DNA of 35,475 nt from Herbaspirillum sp. ASV7 (GTDB taxonomy: Bacteria > Pseudomonadota > Gammaproteobacteria > Burkholderiales > Burkholderiaceae_D), in the NCBI RefSeq assembly GCF_016429215.1, contig NZ_JAELUH010000057.1, positions 1-35,475 on the forward strand. Direction: 5' to 3'. The position numbers and the translations under genes are program-made. The notes under the pieces are model-generated. The model was not told the origin of the DNA. It did no database searches and worked only from the letters and a program-made list of their open reading frames with translations. Below, in pieces: positions 18,099-26,292 of this stretch (within the stretch, counting starts at the first letter, position 1; each line of letters opens with the position of its first letter).

Positions 18099-19274
18099 AT
18101 GACGTTCAAGAAAGCCGCCCTGCTGGCCTTGCTGGCAGGTTCCCACCTCATCATGGCCGCGCCCGCGCAGGCCGAAGACACCATCAAGGTCGGCCTCATC
18201 GCCGCCTTCTCCGGCCCCTTCGCCGACTACGGCAAGCAGATGGAAGGCGGCATCAAGGCCTGGATGGCACAGCATGGCGACAGCGTGGCCGGCAAGAAGG
18301 TGCAGATCATCATCAAGGACACCACCGGTCCCTCGCCCGAGATCGCCAAGCGTCTGGCGCAGGAACTGGTGGTGCGCGACAAGGTGGATTTCCTGGCCGG
18401 CTTCGGCCTCACGCCTGAAGCGCTGGCGGTGGCCCCGATCGCCGAACAGGCCAAGAAGCCGATGATCATCATGAATGCCGCCAGCTCGGTGATCACCACC
18501 AAGTCCAATTACATCGCGCGCTTCTCGATGACGCTGCCGCAGGTGTCGGGCCCGATGGCAACCTGGGCGCTGAAGAACGGCATCAAGCGCGTGGTCACGC
18601 TGGTGGCCGACTACGGTCCGGGCATCGATGCCGAGACCGCCTTCAAGACCAACCTGCTGGGCGGTGGTGGCCAGGTCGTCGAGTCCATCCGCGTGCCCTT
18701 GCGCAATCCCGAGTTCGCGCCCTACATCCAGCGCATCAAGGACGCCAAGCCGGAGGCCGTGTTCATCTTCGTGCCGGCCGGCGAGCAGAGCATCGCCTTC
18801 ATGAAGGGCTACCGTGAACGCGGCCTGGCCGAAGCGGGCATCAAGGTCATCGCCACCGGCGACCTTACCGACGACCACGTGATGCCGGCCATGGGCGACT
18901 CCACACTGGGCGTGATCACCACCTTCCACTACTCGGCCGCCCACGACTCGCCGGAGAACAAGGCCTTCCTCAAGAGCTTCGCCGCCGCCAACCCCGGTGC
19001 AGGCCGCCCCAACTTCATGGCGGTAGCGGCCTATGACGGCATGGCTGCCATCTACGAGGTCAGCAAGAAGCTCAATGGCAAGATCGACGGCGATCGCGCC
19101 ATGGCCCTCCTCAAGGGCATGAAGCTGACCAGCCCGCGCGGCCCCATCACCATCGACCCGGCCACCCGCGACATCGTGCAGACCGTCTATGTGCGCAAGG
19201 TCGAGAAGATCGGCAACGAAGCCTACAACGTGGAGTTCGACAAGTTCGAGAACATGAAGGACACCGGAAAATAA
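18099..19274 (+). CDS. Liv-type ABC transporter substrate-binding protein (SBP3)
   Basis: This 391-aa periplasmic protein (Peripla_BP_6) has a Sec signal peptide ending APAQAED and a mature start IKVGLIAAFSGPFADYG. It is clearly paralogous to SBP1 and SBP2: KRLAQELVVRDK, ADYGPGIDAE, VPLRNPEFAP and ATRDIVQTVYVRK are shared or nearly so. The ATG at 18099 follows GGAG by 7 nt. It stands alone between a PcaR-boxed promoter and a terminator. The livHMGF operon beside pcaF lacks a binding protein, so SBP3 is its most natural partner. The ligand is unknown, probably an aromatic acid that enters the pca pathway. Confidence 0.88.
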   Translation: MTFKKAALLALLAGSHLIMAAPAQAEDTIKVGLIAAFSGPFADYGKQMEGGIKAWMAQHGDSVAGKKVQIIIKDTTGPSPEIAKRLAQELVVRDKVDFLAGFGLTPEALAVAPIAEQAKKPMIIMNAASSVITTKSNYIARFSMTLPQVSGPMATWALKNGIKRVVTLVADYGPGIDAETAFKTNLLGGGGQVVESIRVPLRNPEFAPYIQRIKDAKPEAVFIFVPAGEQSIAFMKGYRERGLAEAGIKVIATGDLTDDHVMPAMGDSTLGVITTFHYSAAHDSPENKAFLKSFAAANPGAGRPNFMAVAAYDGMAAIYEVSKKLNGKIDGDRAMALLKGMKLTSPRGPITIDPATRDIVQTVYVRKVEKIGNEAYNVEFDKFENMKDTGK

Positions 19275-19300
19275 GTTTTCCGTCCCCCTTCCCTACGGCA

Positions 19301-19336
19301 ACGCCGGTGATGCACTGCACACCGGCGTTTTTCTTT
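19301..19336 (+). terminator. Intrinsic terminator after SBP3
   Basis: ACGCCGGTG (19301-19309) pairs with CACCGGCGT (19320-19328) over 9 bp with a 10-base loop, and the stem runs into TTTTTCTTT. It lies 26 bp after the SBP3 stop and separates this gene from the CoA-pathway operon. Confidence 0.9.
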
Positions 19337-19439
19337 GCGCCGCCAGGCCGGTAGCAGCCTGGCATTGAGCCCTCTGGAATTTTTCAAAAGCGGCGACTGC
19401 AGTGCAACATCGGCGACGGCGGAATGGTCAGGAAATCAT

Positions 19440-19473
19440 GTTCGACTACCGCCCGCTTTTGCATCAATCGCAC
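19440..19473. promoter_or_regulatory. Tandem IclR-type boxes upstream of the hydroxycinnamate operon
   Basis: GTTCGACTACCGCCC (19440-19454) differs at two positions from the box at 17894. A weaker second element, TTGCATCAATCGCAC, begins exactly 19 bp later (19459-19473) and ends in the same CGCAC. The pair ends 21 bp before a good -35 element, a position suited to activation. Confidence 0.62.
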
Positions 19474-19494
19474 AAAACGCAACACATCGACCGC

Positions 19495-19523
19495 TTGCGT
19501 TTACGTCCCGAATACTTATACTG
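19495..19523 (+). promoter_or_regulatory. Sigma-70-type promoter of the CoA-pathway operon
   Basis: TTGCGT (19495-19500), a 17-bp spacer and TATACT (19518-19523) form a good match to the housekeeping promoter. The first gene starts at 19581. Tandem IclR-type boxes lie just upstream and a MarR-like dyad just downstream. Confidence 0.68.
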
Positions 19524-19527
19524 AATA

Positions 19528-19550
19528 ATAGTTCTACTTTATAACTAATT
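19528..19550. promoter_or_regulatory. MarR-type operator candidate at the transcription start
   Basis: AATAGTT (19528-19534) and AACTAAT (19544-19550) are inverted repeats matching at 6 of 7 positions with a 9-bp spacer. The site lies directly after the -10 element, where a bound repressor would block transcription. The MarR gene at the end of this cluster (32421) is the obvious candidate to bind it. Confidence 0.48.
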
Positions 19551-19580
19551 TGGGCAACCCAAAAAATAGCCGGCACCGGC

Positions 19581-20375
19581 ATGACGAGCGAGCGCATGAA
19601 CCAGCACAGCAACCTGCTTGAGATAAAGCAACACGGCGCCATCGCCGAAATCGCCCTGAACCGGGCACCCAAGCGCAATGCGCTCAACGACCCGCTGGTG
19701 CGGGCCATCCGCGATTGCTTCGAGAACCTGCCCGAGGGCGTCAAGGTGGCCATCATCCACGGCCACGGCGATCACTTCTGCGCCGGCCTGGATCTGTCGG
19801 AACTGCGTGAGCGCGACACCTCGGAATCCATGCATCACTCACGGATGTGGCACGCCGCCTTCGAACAGATCCAGTTCGGCCGCGTACCGGTGATCGCCGT
19901 CCTGCATGGTGCCGTGATCGGCGGCGGCCTGGAACTGGCCTCGGCGGCGCATATCCGCGTGGCCGAGGAAAGCGCCTTCTACGGCCTGCCGGAAGGCCAG
20001 CGCGGCCTCTTCGTCGGCGGTGGCGGTTCGGTACGGATCTCGCGCCTGATCGGCGTGGCGCGCATGGCCGACATGATGCTGACCGGGCGCGTGCTTTCGG
20101 CCGAGGAGGGACACCAGGCCGGCATTTCGCAATACAGCGTGGCCACCGGACGCGGCCTGGACAAGGCGCGCGAACTGGCCGAACGCATCGCCCGCAATGC
20201 CCCCATGACCAACTATGGCGTCATGCATGTGCTGCCGCGCATCCACGACCAGTCCATCCAGGATGGCCTGATGACCGAGTCGCTCATGGCGGCGGTGGCC
20301 GGCAGCGATCCCGATACCAAGGGTCGCCTGGCAGCCTTCCTCGATCACAAGCAGAACAAGGTCAAGCCGGCCTGA
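19581..20375 (+). CDS. Enoyl-CoA hydratase (crotonase family), probable hydroxycinnamoyl-CoA hydratase
   Basis: This 264-aa crotonase probably adds water to p-coumaroyl-CoA or feruloyl-CoA to give the 3-hydroxyacyl-CoA. The oxyanion-hole segment is FCAGLDLSEL near residue 70. Both general acid/base glutamates of true hydratases are present: E119 in GGGLELA and E138 in YGLPEGQ. The vanillin-forming hydratase-lyase (HCHL/Ech) has, as I recall, Ser at the first position, so this enzyme probably does not release vanillin. It is first in the operon. The start is uncertain, with no strong ribosome site; an ATG at 19596 is also possible. Confidence 0.85.
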   Translation: MTSERMNQHSNLLEIKQHGAIAEIALNRAPKRNALNDPLVRAIRDCFENLPEGVKVAIIHGHGDHFCAGLDLSELRERDTSESMHHSRMWHAAFEQIQFGRVPVIAVLHGAVIGGGLELASAAHIRVAEESAFYGLPEGQRGLFVGGGGSVRISRLIGVARMADMMLTGRVLSAEEGHQAGISQYSVATGRGLDKARELAERIARNAPMTNYGVMHVLPRIHDQSIQDGLMTESLMAAVAGSDPDTKGRLAAFLDHKQNKVKPA

Positions 20376-20504
20376 GACATCGCCACGGCGGCCCGCACCA
20401 GAGAGCAGCAGCCAGCAAGTCAGCATCAGTCAGTAATACAGTGCAGCACATAACAACACATCTCCCAGGCAAGTACCTCGGGAGATTCCACAACAGAGAC
20501 ATGT

Positions 20505-22367
20505 ATGAACACTCCTCCTCGCTATCGCAGCGTCAGGTTCGGCATCGGCGGCGTCGACGTCGTGCCGGGTGCTGACGGCCAATCCATCGTCAAGACCCGC
20601 CAGCCGCTGGAAGCCTACCCGGCGCGCCTGACCGACAAGCTGATCCACTGGGCCACGGTCGATCCCGAGCGCACCTACATGGCGCGCCGCGACGGCCACG
20701 GCGGCTGGCGCCGCATCAGCTATGGTCAGGCCCTGCAGAGCGCGCGCCGTATCGGCCAGGCGCTGCTGCAACGTGGCCTGTCGGCCGAGCGTCCCTTGCT
20801 GATCCTCTCCGAGAACGACCTGGAACATGCCATGCTGGTGCTGGGCTGCCACTATGCGGGCGTGCCGTATGCGCCGGTGTCCTCGGCCTATTCCCTGCTT
20901 TCCAAGGATTACGCCAAGCTGCGCCACGCGGTGCAATTGCTGACACCCGGTTTGATCTTCGCCGCCCATGGCGAAAAGTTCGCCGCGGCGGTCAATGCGG
21001 TGGCCCCTGATATCGAGTTCGTGGTCACCGAAGCCCCTCCGGCCGGGCGTGACTGCACGCTCTTTGCAGAACTGGAGGCGACCCGCGCCGGCGATGAAGT
21101 GGAGCGCGCCTACGCCGCCACCGGCCCCGACACCATCGTCAAGTTCCTCTTCACCTCGGGCTCGACCAAGATGCCCAAGGCCGTGATCAACACCCAGCGC
21201 ATGATGTGCAGCAACCTGCAGATGATCGTGCAGACCTTCCCCTTCCTGGCCGAGGAGCCGCCCATCCTGATCGACTGGCTGCCCTGGAACCATACCTTCG
21301 GCGCCAACCACAACGTCGGCATCGTGCTCTACAACGGCGGCACCATGTATATCGACGAGGGCAAGCCCACGCCGCAAGGCCTGGCCACGACGCTGAAGAA
21401 CCTGCGCGAGATCGCCCCCACCGTGTACTTCAACGTGCCGGTAGGCTGGGAAGGCATCGCCCATGCGCTGGAGAAGGACGAGGCCCTGCGCCGCACCTTC
21501 TACAGCCGCCTGCGCATGCAGTTCTATGCCGGCGCGGCGCTGGCGCAACCGGTCTGGGACAAGCTGCACGCCACCGCCGAATCCACCTGCGGCGAGCGCA
21601 TCGTGATGTCCTGCGGACTGGGCATGACCGAGACCTCGCCGTCGGCGCTGTTCGTGGTGGACCAGCAGGTGCAGGCCGGCCAGATCGGCATCCCGACCCC
21701 GGGCATGGAAATCAAGCTGGTCCCCAATGGCGACAAGATCGAGATCCGCTATCGCGGGCCCAATGTCACGCCGGGTTACTGGCGCGCACCGGAGCAGACC
21801 GCCGAAGCCTTCGACGAGGAAGGCTACTTCCGTTCCGGCGATGCGGTGCGCTGGCTCGATGCGGCCCACCCCGATCGCGGCTTCATGTTCGACGGCCGCG
21901 TGGCCGAGGACTTCAAGCTCTACACCGGCACCTGGGTCAGCGTCGGGCCGCTGCGCGCGGTGATCGCCCACGAAGGCGCGCCCTACCTGCAGGATGCCGT
22001 CATCACCGGCCAGGACCGCAACGAGGTGGGCATGCTCATCGTCCCCAACCTTGAGCGCTGCCGCCAGCTGGCGCGCCTGCCCGCCGATGCCTCACGCGCC
22101 GAGGTGCTGGCGGCCGCACCGGTGCGGGATTTCTTCCAGGGCGTGCTGGAGCGTCTGCAAGCACATGCCACCGGCAGCTCCACCCGCGTCACCCGGGCGC
22201 TGGTGCTGGTGGAACCGCCTTCCTTCGACCGTGGCGAAGTGACCGACAAGGGCTCCATCAACCAGCGCGCCGTGCTCACCCACCGCGCCGCCCTGGTCGA
22301 GACCCTGTATGCCGGCACCGACCCGGCCGTGCTCAAGCTGCAGGCCGCGCTCTCGCCTGCTCACTAA
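20505..22367 (+). CDS. fcs: Feruloyl-CoA synthetase-like acyl-CoA ligase
   Basis: This 620-aa adenylate-forming enzyme activates an aromatic acid, most likely ferulate or p-coumarate, to its CoA thioester using ATP. The phosphate-binding loop reads [12 protein letters not shown]. Further motifs are GMTETSP and, in the C-terminal part, YRSGDAVRW. Length and N-terminus (YRSVRFG..., [17 protein letters not shown]) match proteins annotated feruloyl-CoA synthase in Burkholderiales. The C-terminal catalytic-lysine region is less standard than in 4CL enzymes ([12 protein letters not shown]). The gene follows the hydratase by 129 bp and precedes the thiolase. Confidence 0.85.
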   Translation: MNTPPRYRSVRFGIGGVDVVPGADGQSIVKTRQPLEAYPARLTDKLIHWATVDPERTYMARRDGHGGWRRISYGQALQSARRIGQALLQRGLSAERPLLILSENDLEHAMLVLGCHYAGVPYAPVSSAYSLLSKDYAKLRHAVQLLTPGLIFAAHGEKFAAAVNAVAPDIEFVVTEAPPAGRDCTLFAELEATRAGDEVERAYAATGPDTIVKFLFTSGSTKMPKAVINTQRMMCSNLQMIVQTFPFLAEEPPILIDWLPWNHTFGANHNVGIVLYNGGTMYIDEGKPTPQGLATTLKNLREIAPTVYFNVPVGWEGIAHALEKDEALRRTFYSRLRMQFYAGAALAQPVWDKLHATAESTCGERIVMSCGLGMTETSPSALFVVDQQVQAGQIGIPTPGMEIKLVPNGDKIEIRYRGPNVTPGYWRAPEQTAEAFDEEGYFRSGDAVRWLDAAHPDRGFMFDGRVAEDFKLYTGTWVSVGPLRAVIAHEGAPYLQDAVITGQDRNEVGMLIVPNLERCRQLARLPADASRAEVLAAAPVRDFFQGVLERLQAHATGSSTRVTRALVLVEPPSFDRGEVTDKGSINQRAVLTHRAALVETLYAGTDPAVLKLQAALSPAH

Positions 22368-22395
22368 GAATCAGAATCAGCAAGGAAACCGCGAC

Positions 22396-23649
22396 ATGAC
22401 ACAAGCAGCCTTCTACTCCAGCTTCAAGGACATCTGGCTGGCCGGCGGCGTACGCACGCCCATGGTCGACTATTGCACCAGCTTCAGTCAGCTCTCACCC
22501 ACCGACATGGGCATCAAGGTGGCGCGCGAGGTACTGGCCCGCACCAGCATCCCGGCCAGCGACATCGGCTCGGTCATCGCCGGCAATATGGCCCCGGGCG
22601 ACGCCTACCAGTACATGCTGCCGCGCCACATCGGACTCTATGCGGGCGTGCCGCTGACGGTGCCGGCCATCATGGTCCAGCGCATCTGCGGCACCGGCTT
22701 CGAGCTGATCCGCCAGGCCGGCGACCAGATCGAGCGCGGCTATACCGAGACCGCGCTGATCGTGGGCAGCGAATCGATGACGCGCAATCCCATCGCGGCG
22801 TTTTCGCACCGCAGCGGTTTCCGCCTGGGTGCACCGGTGGAATTCCAGGACTACATGTGGGAAGCCCTGGTCGATCCGGCCCCCGGCATCACCATGCCGC
22901 AGACCGCCGAGAACCTGGCGAAGAAATATGGCATCACCCGTACCGAGGTCGACGACTATGCGGCCTATTCCTTCGAGCGGGCCTTGAAGGCGCAGGCGGC
23001 GGGCTTCCATGCGGGCGAGATCGTGACGGTCACCAACGAGACCTTCCACCTGGAGGGCTACAACGACCGTCACATCAAGCTGCAGGGCAAGGTCGGCGAA
23101 GCCGCGACCGATACCCATCCGCGCCCCTCTCCGGTGGAAGTGCTGGGCAAGCTGCGCACGCTCTATCCGGATGGCGTGCAGACCGGCGGCAACAGCTCCG
23201 CGCTGGTGGATGCGGCCGCTGCCACCATCGTGGCATCGGGCGACTACCTGCGCCGCCATGACAAGGCGCCGCTGGCACGCGTGGTCGCGGCAGCGGTTGC
23301 AGGCGTGCCACCGGAAATCATGGGCATCGGCCCGGTACCGGCCATTCGCACGCTGCTGGAACGCAATGGCCTGACGGTCGCCGACATCGGCTGCTTCGAG
23401 ATCAACGAAGCACAGGGCGCGCAGATCGTGGCGGTGGAGCGCGAGCTGGGCCTGGATCGGGAACGCCTGAACGTCAACGGTGGTGCCATCGCACTGGGCC
23501 ATCCGCTGGCTGCCACCGGCGTGCGCCTGTCCATCACCGCCGCGCGCGAGATGAACCGGCGCGGCGCGCGCTACAGCATCGCCTCGGCCTGCATCGGCGG
23601 CGGCCAGGGCATTGCCCTGCTGCTGGAAAACCCCTCGGCCTCCCACTGA
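22396..23649 (+). CDS. Acetyl-CoA acyltransferase (thiolase) for aryl 3-oxoacyl-CoA
   Basis: This 417-aa thiolase probably cleaves 3-(hydroxyaryl)-3-oxopropanoyl-CoA to hydroxybenzoyl-CoA and acetyl-CoA. The nucleophile is C98 in VQRICGTGFE. The C-terminal GGAIALGHPLAATG and CIGGGQG supply the His and second Cys. AAGGA at 22382-22386 lies 9 nt before the ATG at 22396, which was chosen over an earlier in-frame start. It differs clearly from PcaF in this window. Substrate is inferred from the ligase and the thioesterase around it. Confidence 0.86.
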   Translation: MTQAAFYSSFKDIWLAGGVRTPMVDYCTSFSQLSPTDMGIKVAREVLARTSIPASDIGSVIAGNMAPGDAYQYMLPRHIGLYAGVPLTVPAIMVQRICGTGFELIRQAGDQIERGYTETALIVGSESMTRNPIAAFSHRSGFRLGAPVEFQDYMWEALVDPAPGITMPQTAENLAKKYGITRTEVDDYAAYSFERALKAQAAGFHAGEIVTVTNETFHLEGYNDRHIKLQGKVGEAATDTHPRPSPVEVLGKLRTLYPDGVQTGGNSSALVDAAAATIVASGDYLRRHDKAPLARVVAAAVAGVPPEIMGIGPVPAIRTLLERNGLTVADIGCFEINEAQGAQIVAVERELGLDRERLNVNGGAIALGHPLAATGVRLSITAAREMNRRGARYSIASACIGGGQGIALLLENPSASH

Positions 23650-23668
23650 ATCGACAAGGAATCTCTTC

Positions 23669-24433
23669 ATGCAACTGCAAGGACAAGCCGCACTGGTCAC
23701 CGGCGGCGCCTCCGGCCTGGGTGCCGAGACGGCGCGCCAGCTGGTAAGTGCCGGCGCCCGCGTTTCCATCCTGGACGTCAACATGGATGCCGCCCAGGCA
23801 CTGGCCGATGAATTGAACTGTCATGCCGCCCGCTGCGACATCACCGACACCGCCTCCGTGGAAGCGGCCCTGGAGGCCGCCCAGGCCGCCAACGGCGTGC
23901 CACGCATCCTGGTCAACTGTGCCGGCATCGGCGGTGCCCGGCGCATGGTGGGCAAGGATGGCAGCGCCATCCCGCTGGAAGACTTCAGCCGCATCGTCAA
24001 CGTCAACCTGATCGGCACCTTCAATGTGATCCGCCTGGCGGCCGCGCGCATGGCCGCCGCCGAGCCGCTGGCCGAGGGCGAGCGTGGCGTGATCGTGGCC
24101 ACCGCCTCGGTGGCGGCCTTCGACGGCCAGGTCGGCCAGGCCGGCTATGCCGCCTCCAAGGGTGGCATCACCGCCATGACGCTGCCGCTGGCGCGTGACC
24201 TGGCGCAATACGGTATCCGCGTGGTGACCATTGCACCGGGGCTGTTCCTCACGCCCCTGCTCTACAAGCTGCCCGAAGAAGTGCAGCAGTCGCTGGCCGC
24301 CTCCATCCCCTTCCCCAAGCGCCTGGGCAAGGCCGAGGAATATGCGCAGCTGGCCCTGCACATCGCCACCAACCTCTCGCTCAACGGCGAGGTGATCCGC
24401 CTGGATGGCGCATTGCGGCTGGCGCCGCGCTAA
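23669..24433 (+). CDS. Short-chain dehydrogenase, probable 3-hydroxyacyl-CoA dehydrogenase
   Basis: This 254-aa SDR protein has the NAD-binding VTGGASGLG near residues 10-18, NCAGIGGA, and the catalytic Y160-x3-K164 in GYAASKGG. The general pattern resembles type II 3-hydroxyacyl-CoA dehydrogenases (HSD10-like). In this operon it would oxidise the 3-hydroxy-3-arylpropanoyl-CoA to the 3-oxo compound before thiolysis. The gene starts 19 bp after the thiolase stop. The next gene's ribosome site follows its stop directly. Confidence 0.86.
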   Translation: MQLQGQAALVTGGASGLGAETARQLVSAGARVSILDVNMDAAQALADELNCHAARCDITDTASVEAALEAAQAANGVPRILVNCAGIGGARRMVGKDGSAIPLEDFSRIVNVNLIGTFNVIRLAAARMAAAEPLAEGERGVIVATASVAAFDGQVGQAGYAASKGGITAMTLPLARDLAQYGIRVVTIAPGLFLTPLLYKLPEEVQQSLAASIPFPKRLGKAEEYAQLALHIATNLSLNGEVIRLDGALRLAPR

Positions 24434-24443
24434 GGGGAGCGAG

Positions 24444-24863
24444 ATGGACAAGACCATCATCTATCCCGTGCGCGTGGAGTTCGGCGATTGTGATCCGGCC
24501 GGCATTGTGTACTTCCCCAATTTCTTCCGCTGGTATGACGCGGCCTCGCGCAACTTCTTCCACCAATGCGGCGTGCCACCCTGGCGCGAGACCGAGAAGA
24601 CGCGCGGCATCATCGGCACGCCCGTGGTCGACATCAGCTCGCGCTTCGTGCGCCCGGCCACCTATGGCGACCAGCTGGAAGTGCATTCCACCATCATCGA
24701 ATGGAACGACAAGACCTTCGTGATGCGCCACGAACTGAAGCGCGATGGCGAACTGCTCTGCGAGGGCCGCGACACCCGGGTGTTTGCGATCCGCCACCCG
24801 GAGGACCCGAACCGCATCAAGGCCATCGCCATCCCGGAAGACATCAGGGCGATGTGTAGTTGA
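24444..24863 (+). CDS. 4-hydroxybenzoyl-CoA thioesterase
   Basis: This 139-aa hot-dog-fold thioesterase closely follows the Pseudomonas 4-hydroxybenzoyl-CoA thioesterase pattern. It has VEFGDCDPAGIVYFPN with catalytic D17, then RWYDAASRNFF, CGVPPWRET and GIIGTPVV, and ends with MCS. It should release free 4-hydroxybenzoate (or vanillate) and CoA in the cytoplasm. AAGGGGAG overlaps the end of the SDR gene and lies about 4 nt before the ATG. Its presence fixes the expected product of the operon as an aryl-CoA, supporting a beta-oxidation route. Confidence 0.91.
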   Translation: MDKTIIYPVRVEFGDCDPAGIVYFPNFFRWYDAASRNFFHQCGVPPWRETEKTRGIIGTPVVDISSRFVRPATYGDQLEVHSTIIEWNDKTFVMRHELKRDGELLCEGRDTRVFAIRHPEDPNRIKAIAIPEDIRAMCS

Positions 24864-24870
24864 ACAGAGG

Positions 24871-24966
24871 GACTACCGTTCGGACTGAGTAGGCCCGTCC
24901 GGGCCGTATCGAAGACGCTGCGGCGTGTCTTCGATACGCGGCTGGGCCGCTACTCGGTCCGAACGG
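24871..24966. repeat. Palindromic intergenic repeat, copy 1
   Basis: The outer arms CCGTTCGGACTGAGTAG (24876-24892) and CTACTCGGTCCGAACGG (24950-24966) are inverted with one mismatch. Inner arms GTATCGAAGAC and GTCTTCGATAC give a second perfect 11-bp stem. A second copy lies at 29941-30049. It starts 7 bp after the thioesterase stop and precedes the second Liv operon. Confidence 0.88.
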
Positions 24967-25008
24967 GCGGCGCTGGATGGGCAGTACAAGGGAATGAGCT
25001 GCAAACGA

Positions 25009-25030
25009 GGTAGAGCACATACGCTCTACC
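25009..25030. promoter_or_regulatory. Perfect dyad in the leader of the second Liv operon
   Basis: GGTAGAGC (25009-25016) and GCTCTACC (25023-25030) form an 8-bp perfect inverted repeat around ACATAC. It lies 33 bp before the binding-protein ATG, so it is either an operator or an mRNA stem in the leader. No T run follows. Confidence 0.55.
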
Positions 25031-25062
25031 CGTCAACAATCGATAAATACAAGGAGACGGAG

Positions 25063-26208
25063 ATGAAGATGAAACTGGCATTCAAGGCAGGCGTACTGGC
25101 AGCCATGCTGGCCTGCGCGGGCGCAGCGCAGGCCGAGCTGACCATCGGCGTAGTGATGTCGCTGACCGGTCCGGGTTCGGGCCTGGGCATCCCGGCCAAG
25201 AATGGTTTTGCGCTGTGGCCCGAGAGCATCGGCGGCGAGAAGGTCAAGCTCATCATCCTCGACGACGCCACCGATCCCACCCAGGCCAGCAAGAACGCGC
25301 GTCGCCTGGTGGCCGAGGACAAGGTCGACCTGATCATCGGATCAGCCGCCGTGCCGCCCACTCTGGCCGTGGCCGACGTGGCGCTGGAGTCGCAGACGGT
25401 GCAGCTGGCCATCTCCCCCATCGAGACCGCCGAAGGCCGCGACGCCTGGACCTTCCGCCTGCCGCAGTCCACCGCCGTGATGGCCGGTGGCGTGGTGGAG
25501 CAGATGAAGAAGCTGGGCGTGAAGACCATCGGCTTCCTGGGCTACTCCGACTCCTATGGCGAGAACTGGTTGAAGGAGATGCAGCGTCTGGCCGGCGCCG
25601 CCGGCATCAAGGTGGGTACGGTGGAGCGCTTCTCGCGGGCCGACACCAGCGTCACCGCGCAAGCCCTGCGCGTGGTCAGCAGCAACCCGGATGCGGTGCT
25701 GGTGGTGGCCTCGGGCAGTGGGGCGGCCATGCCGCACAAGGCACTGATCGAACGCGGCTACAAGGGCAAGATCTTCCAGACCCACAGCGCCGCCTCGCGT
25801 GACCTGATCCGCCTGGGCGGCAAGGATGTCGAGGGATCCTACGTGGTGTCCGGGCCGGCCGTGGTGCCGGAGGCGCTGCCGGACAGCAATCCCTCCAAGA
25901 AGCTGGCGACCGATTTCGTCACCCGCTACGAGAAGCAGTATGGCGCCGGCACCCGCAACCTCTTCGCCGCCCACGTCTACGACGCCCAACTGGTGCTGCA
26001 GAAGGTGGTGCCGGAAGCGCTCAAGAAGGCCAAGCCCGGTACCCCCGCCTTCCGCGCGGCGCTCAAGGAGGCGCTGGAAAATGCCGGACCGGTGCAGATC
26101 TCGCAAGGCACGCTGCATTACACGGCCAAGGATCACTTCGGCCTGGGTGACGACGCTCGCATCATGCTGACCATCCAGAACGGCAACTGGAAGGCGGTCA
26201 ATCCGTAA
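25063..26208 (+). CDS. Liv-type ABC transporter substrate-binding protein (SBP4)
   Basis: This 381-aa periplasmic protein (Peripla_BP_6) has a Sec signal ending CAGAAQAE and a mature start LTIGVVMSLTGPGSGLG. The ATG at 25063 lies 6 nt after AAGGAG; the open frame extends further upstream through the repeat but is not credible there. It is well diverged from the other three binding proteins and lacks their ATRDIVQTVY ending. It heads a complete transporter operon placed inside the CoA-pathway genes, so its ligand is probably a hydroxycinnamate or related phenylpropanoid. That is inference from context. Confidence 0.88.
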   Translation: MKMKLAFKAGVLAAMLACAGAAQAELTIGVVMSLTGPGSGLGIPAKNGFALWPESIGGEKVKLIILDDATDPTQASKNARRLVAEDKVDLIIGSAAVPPTLAVADVALESQTVQLAISPIETAEGRDAWTFRLPQSTAVMAGGVVEQMKKLGVKTIGFLGYSDSYGENWLKEMQRLAGAAGIKVGTVERFSRADTSVTAQALRVVSSNPDAVLVVASGSGAAMPHKALIERGYKGKIFQTHSAASRDLIRLGGKDVEGSYVVSGPAVVPEALPDSNPSKKLATDFVTRYEKQYGAGTRNLFAAHVYDAQLVLQKVVPEALKKAKPGTPAFRAALKEALENAGPVQISQGTLHYTAKDHFGLGDDARIMLTIQNGNWKAVNP

Positions 26209-26226
26209 GGGTCGCAAGCTGATCCG

Positions 26227-26245
26227 GGGCGGCGCTGCGCCGCCC
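26227..26245 (+). other. GC-rich stem-loop between SBP4 and livH
   Basis: GGGCGGCG (26227-26234) and CGCCGCCC (26238-26245) form an 8-bp stem with a 3-base loop and no T run. Such stems between a binding-protein gene and its permease genes often stabilise the upstream message, so that more binding protein than permease is made. Confidence 0.55.
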
Positions 26246-26292
26246 GTTCGTCGCCTTATTGCTCCATTGCCCCTCTCCACCGCCTAAGACTC

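Noticed and set aside
19581..20375. Naming the crotonase Ech/HCHL (vanillin-forming hydratase-lyase) because it neighbours a feruloyl-CoA synthetase
   Set aside because: It has Glu at both hydratase positions, and the operon also encodes dehydrogenase, thiolase and thioesterase steps that a lyase would make unnecessary.
20461..20485. Hairpin TCTCCC...GGGAGA just before the CoA ligase gene
   Set aside because: Short arms with a bulge and no T run; it is not convincing as a terminator or riboswitch.
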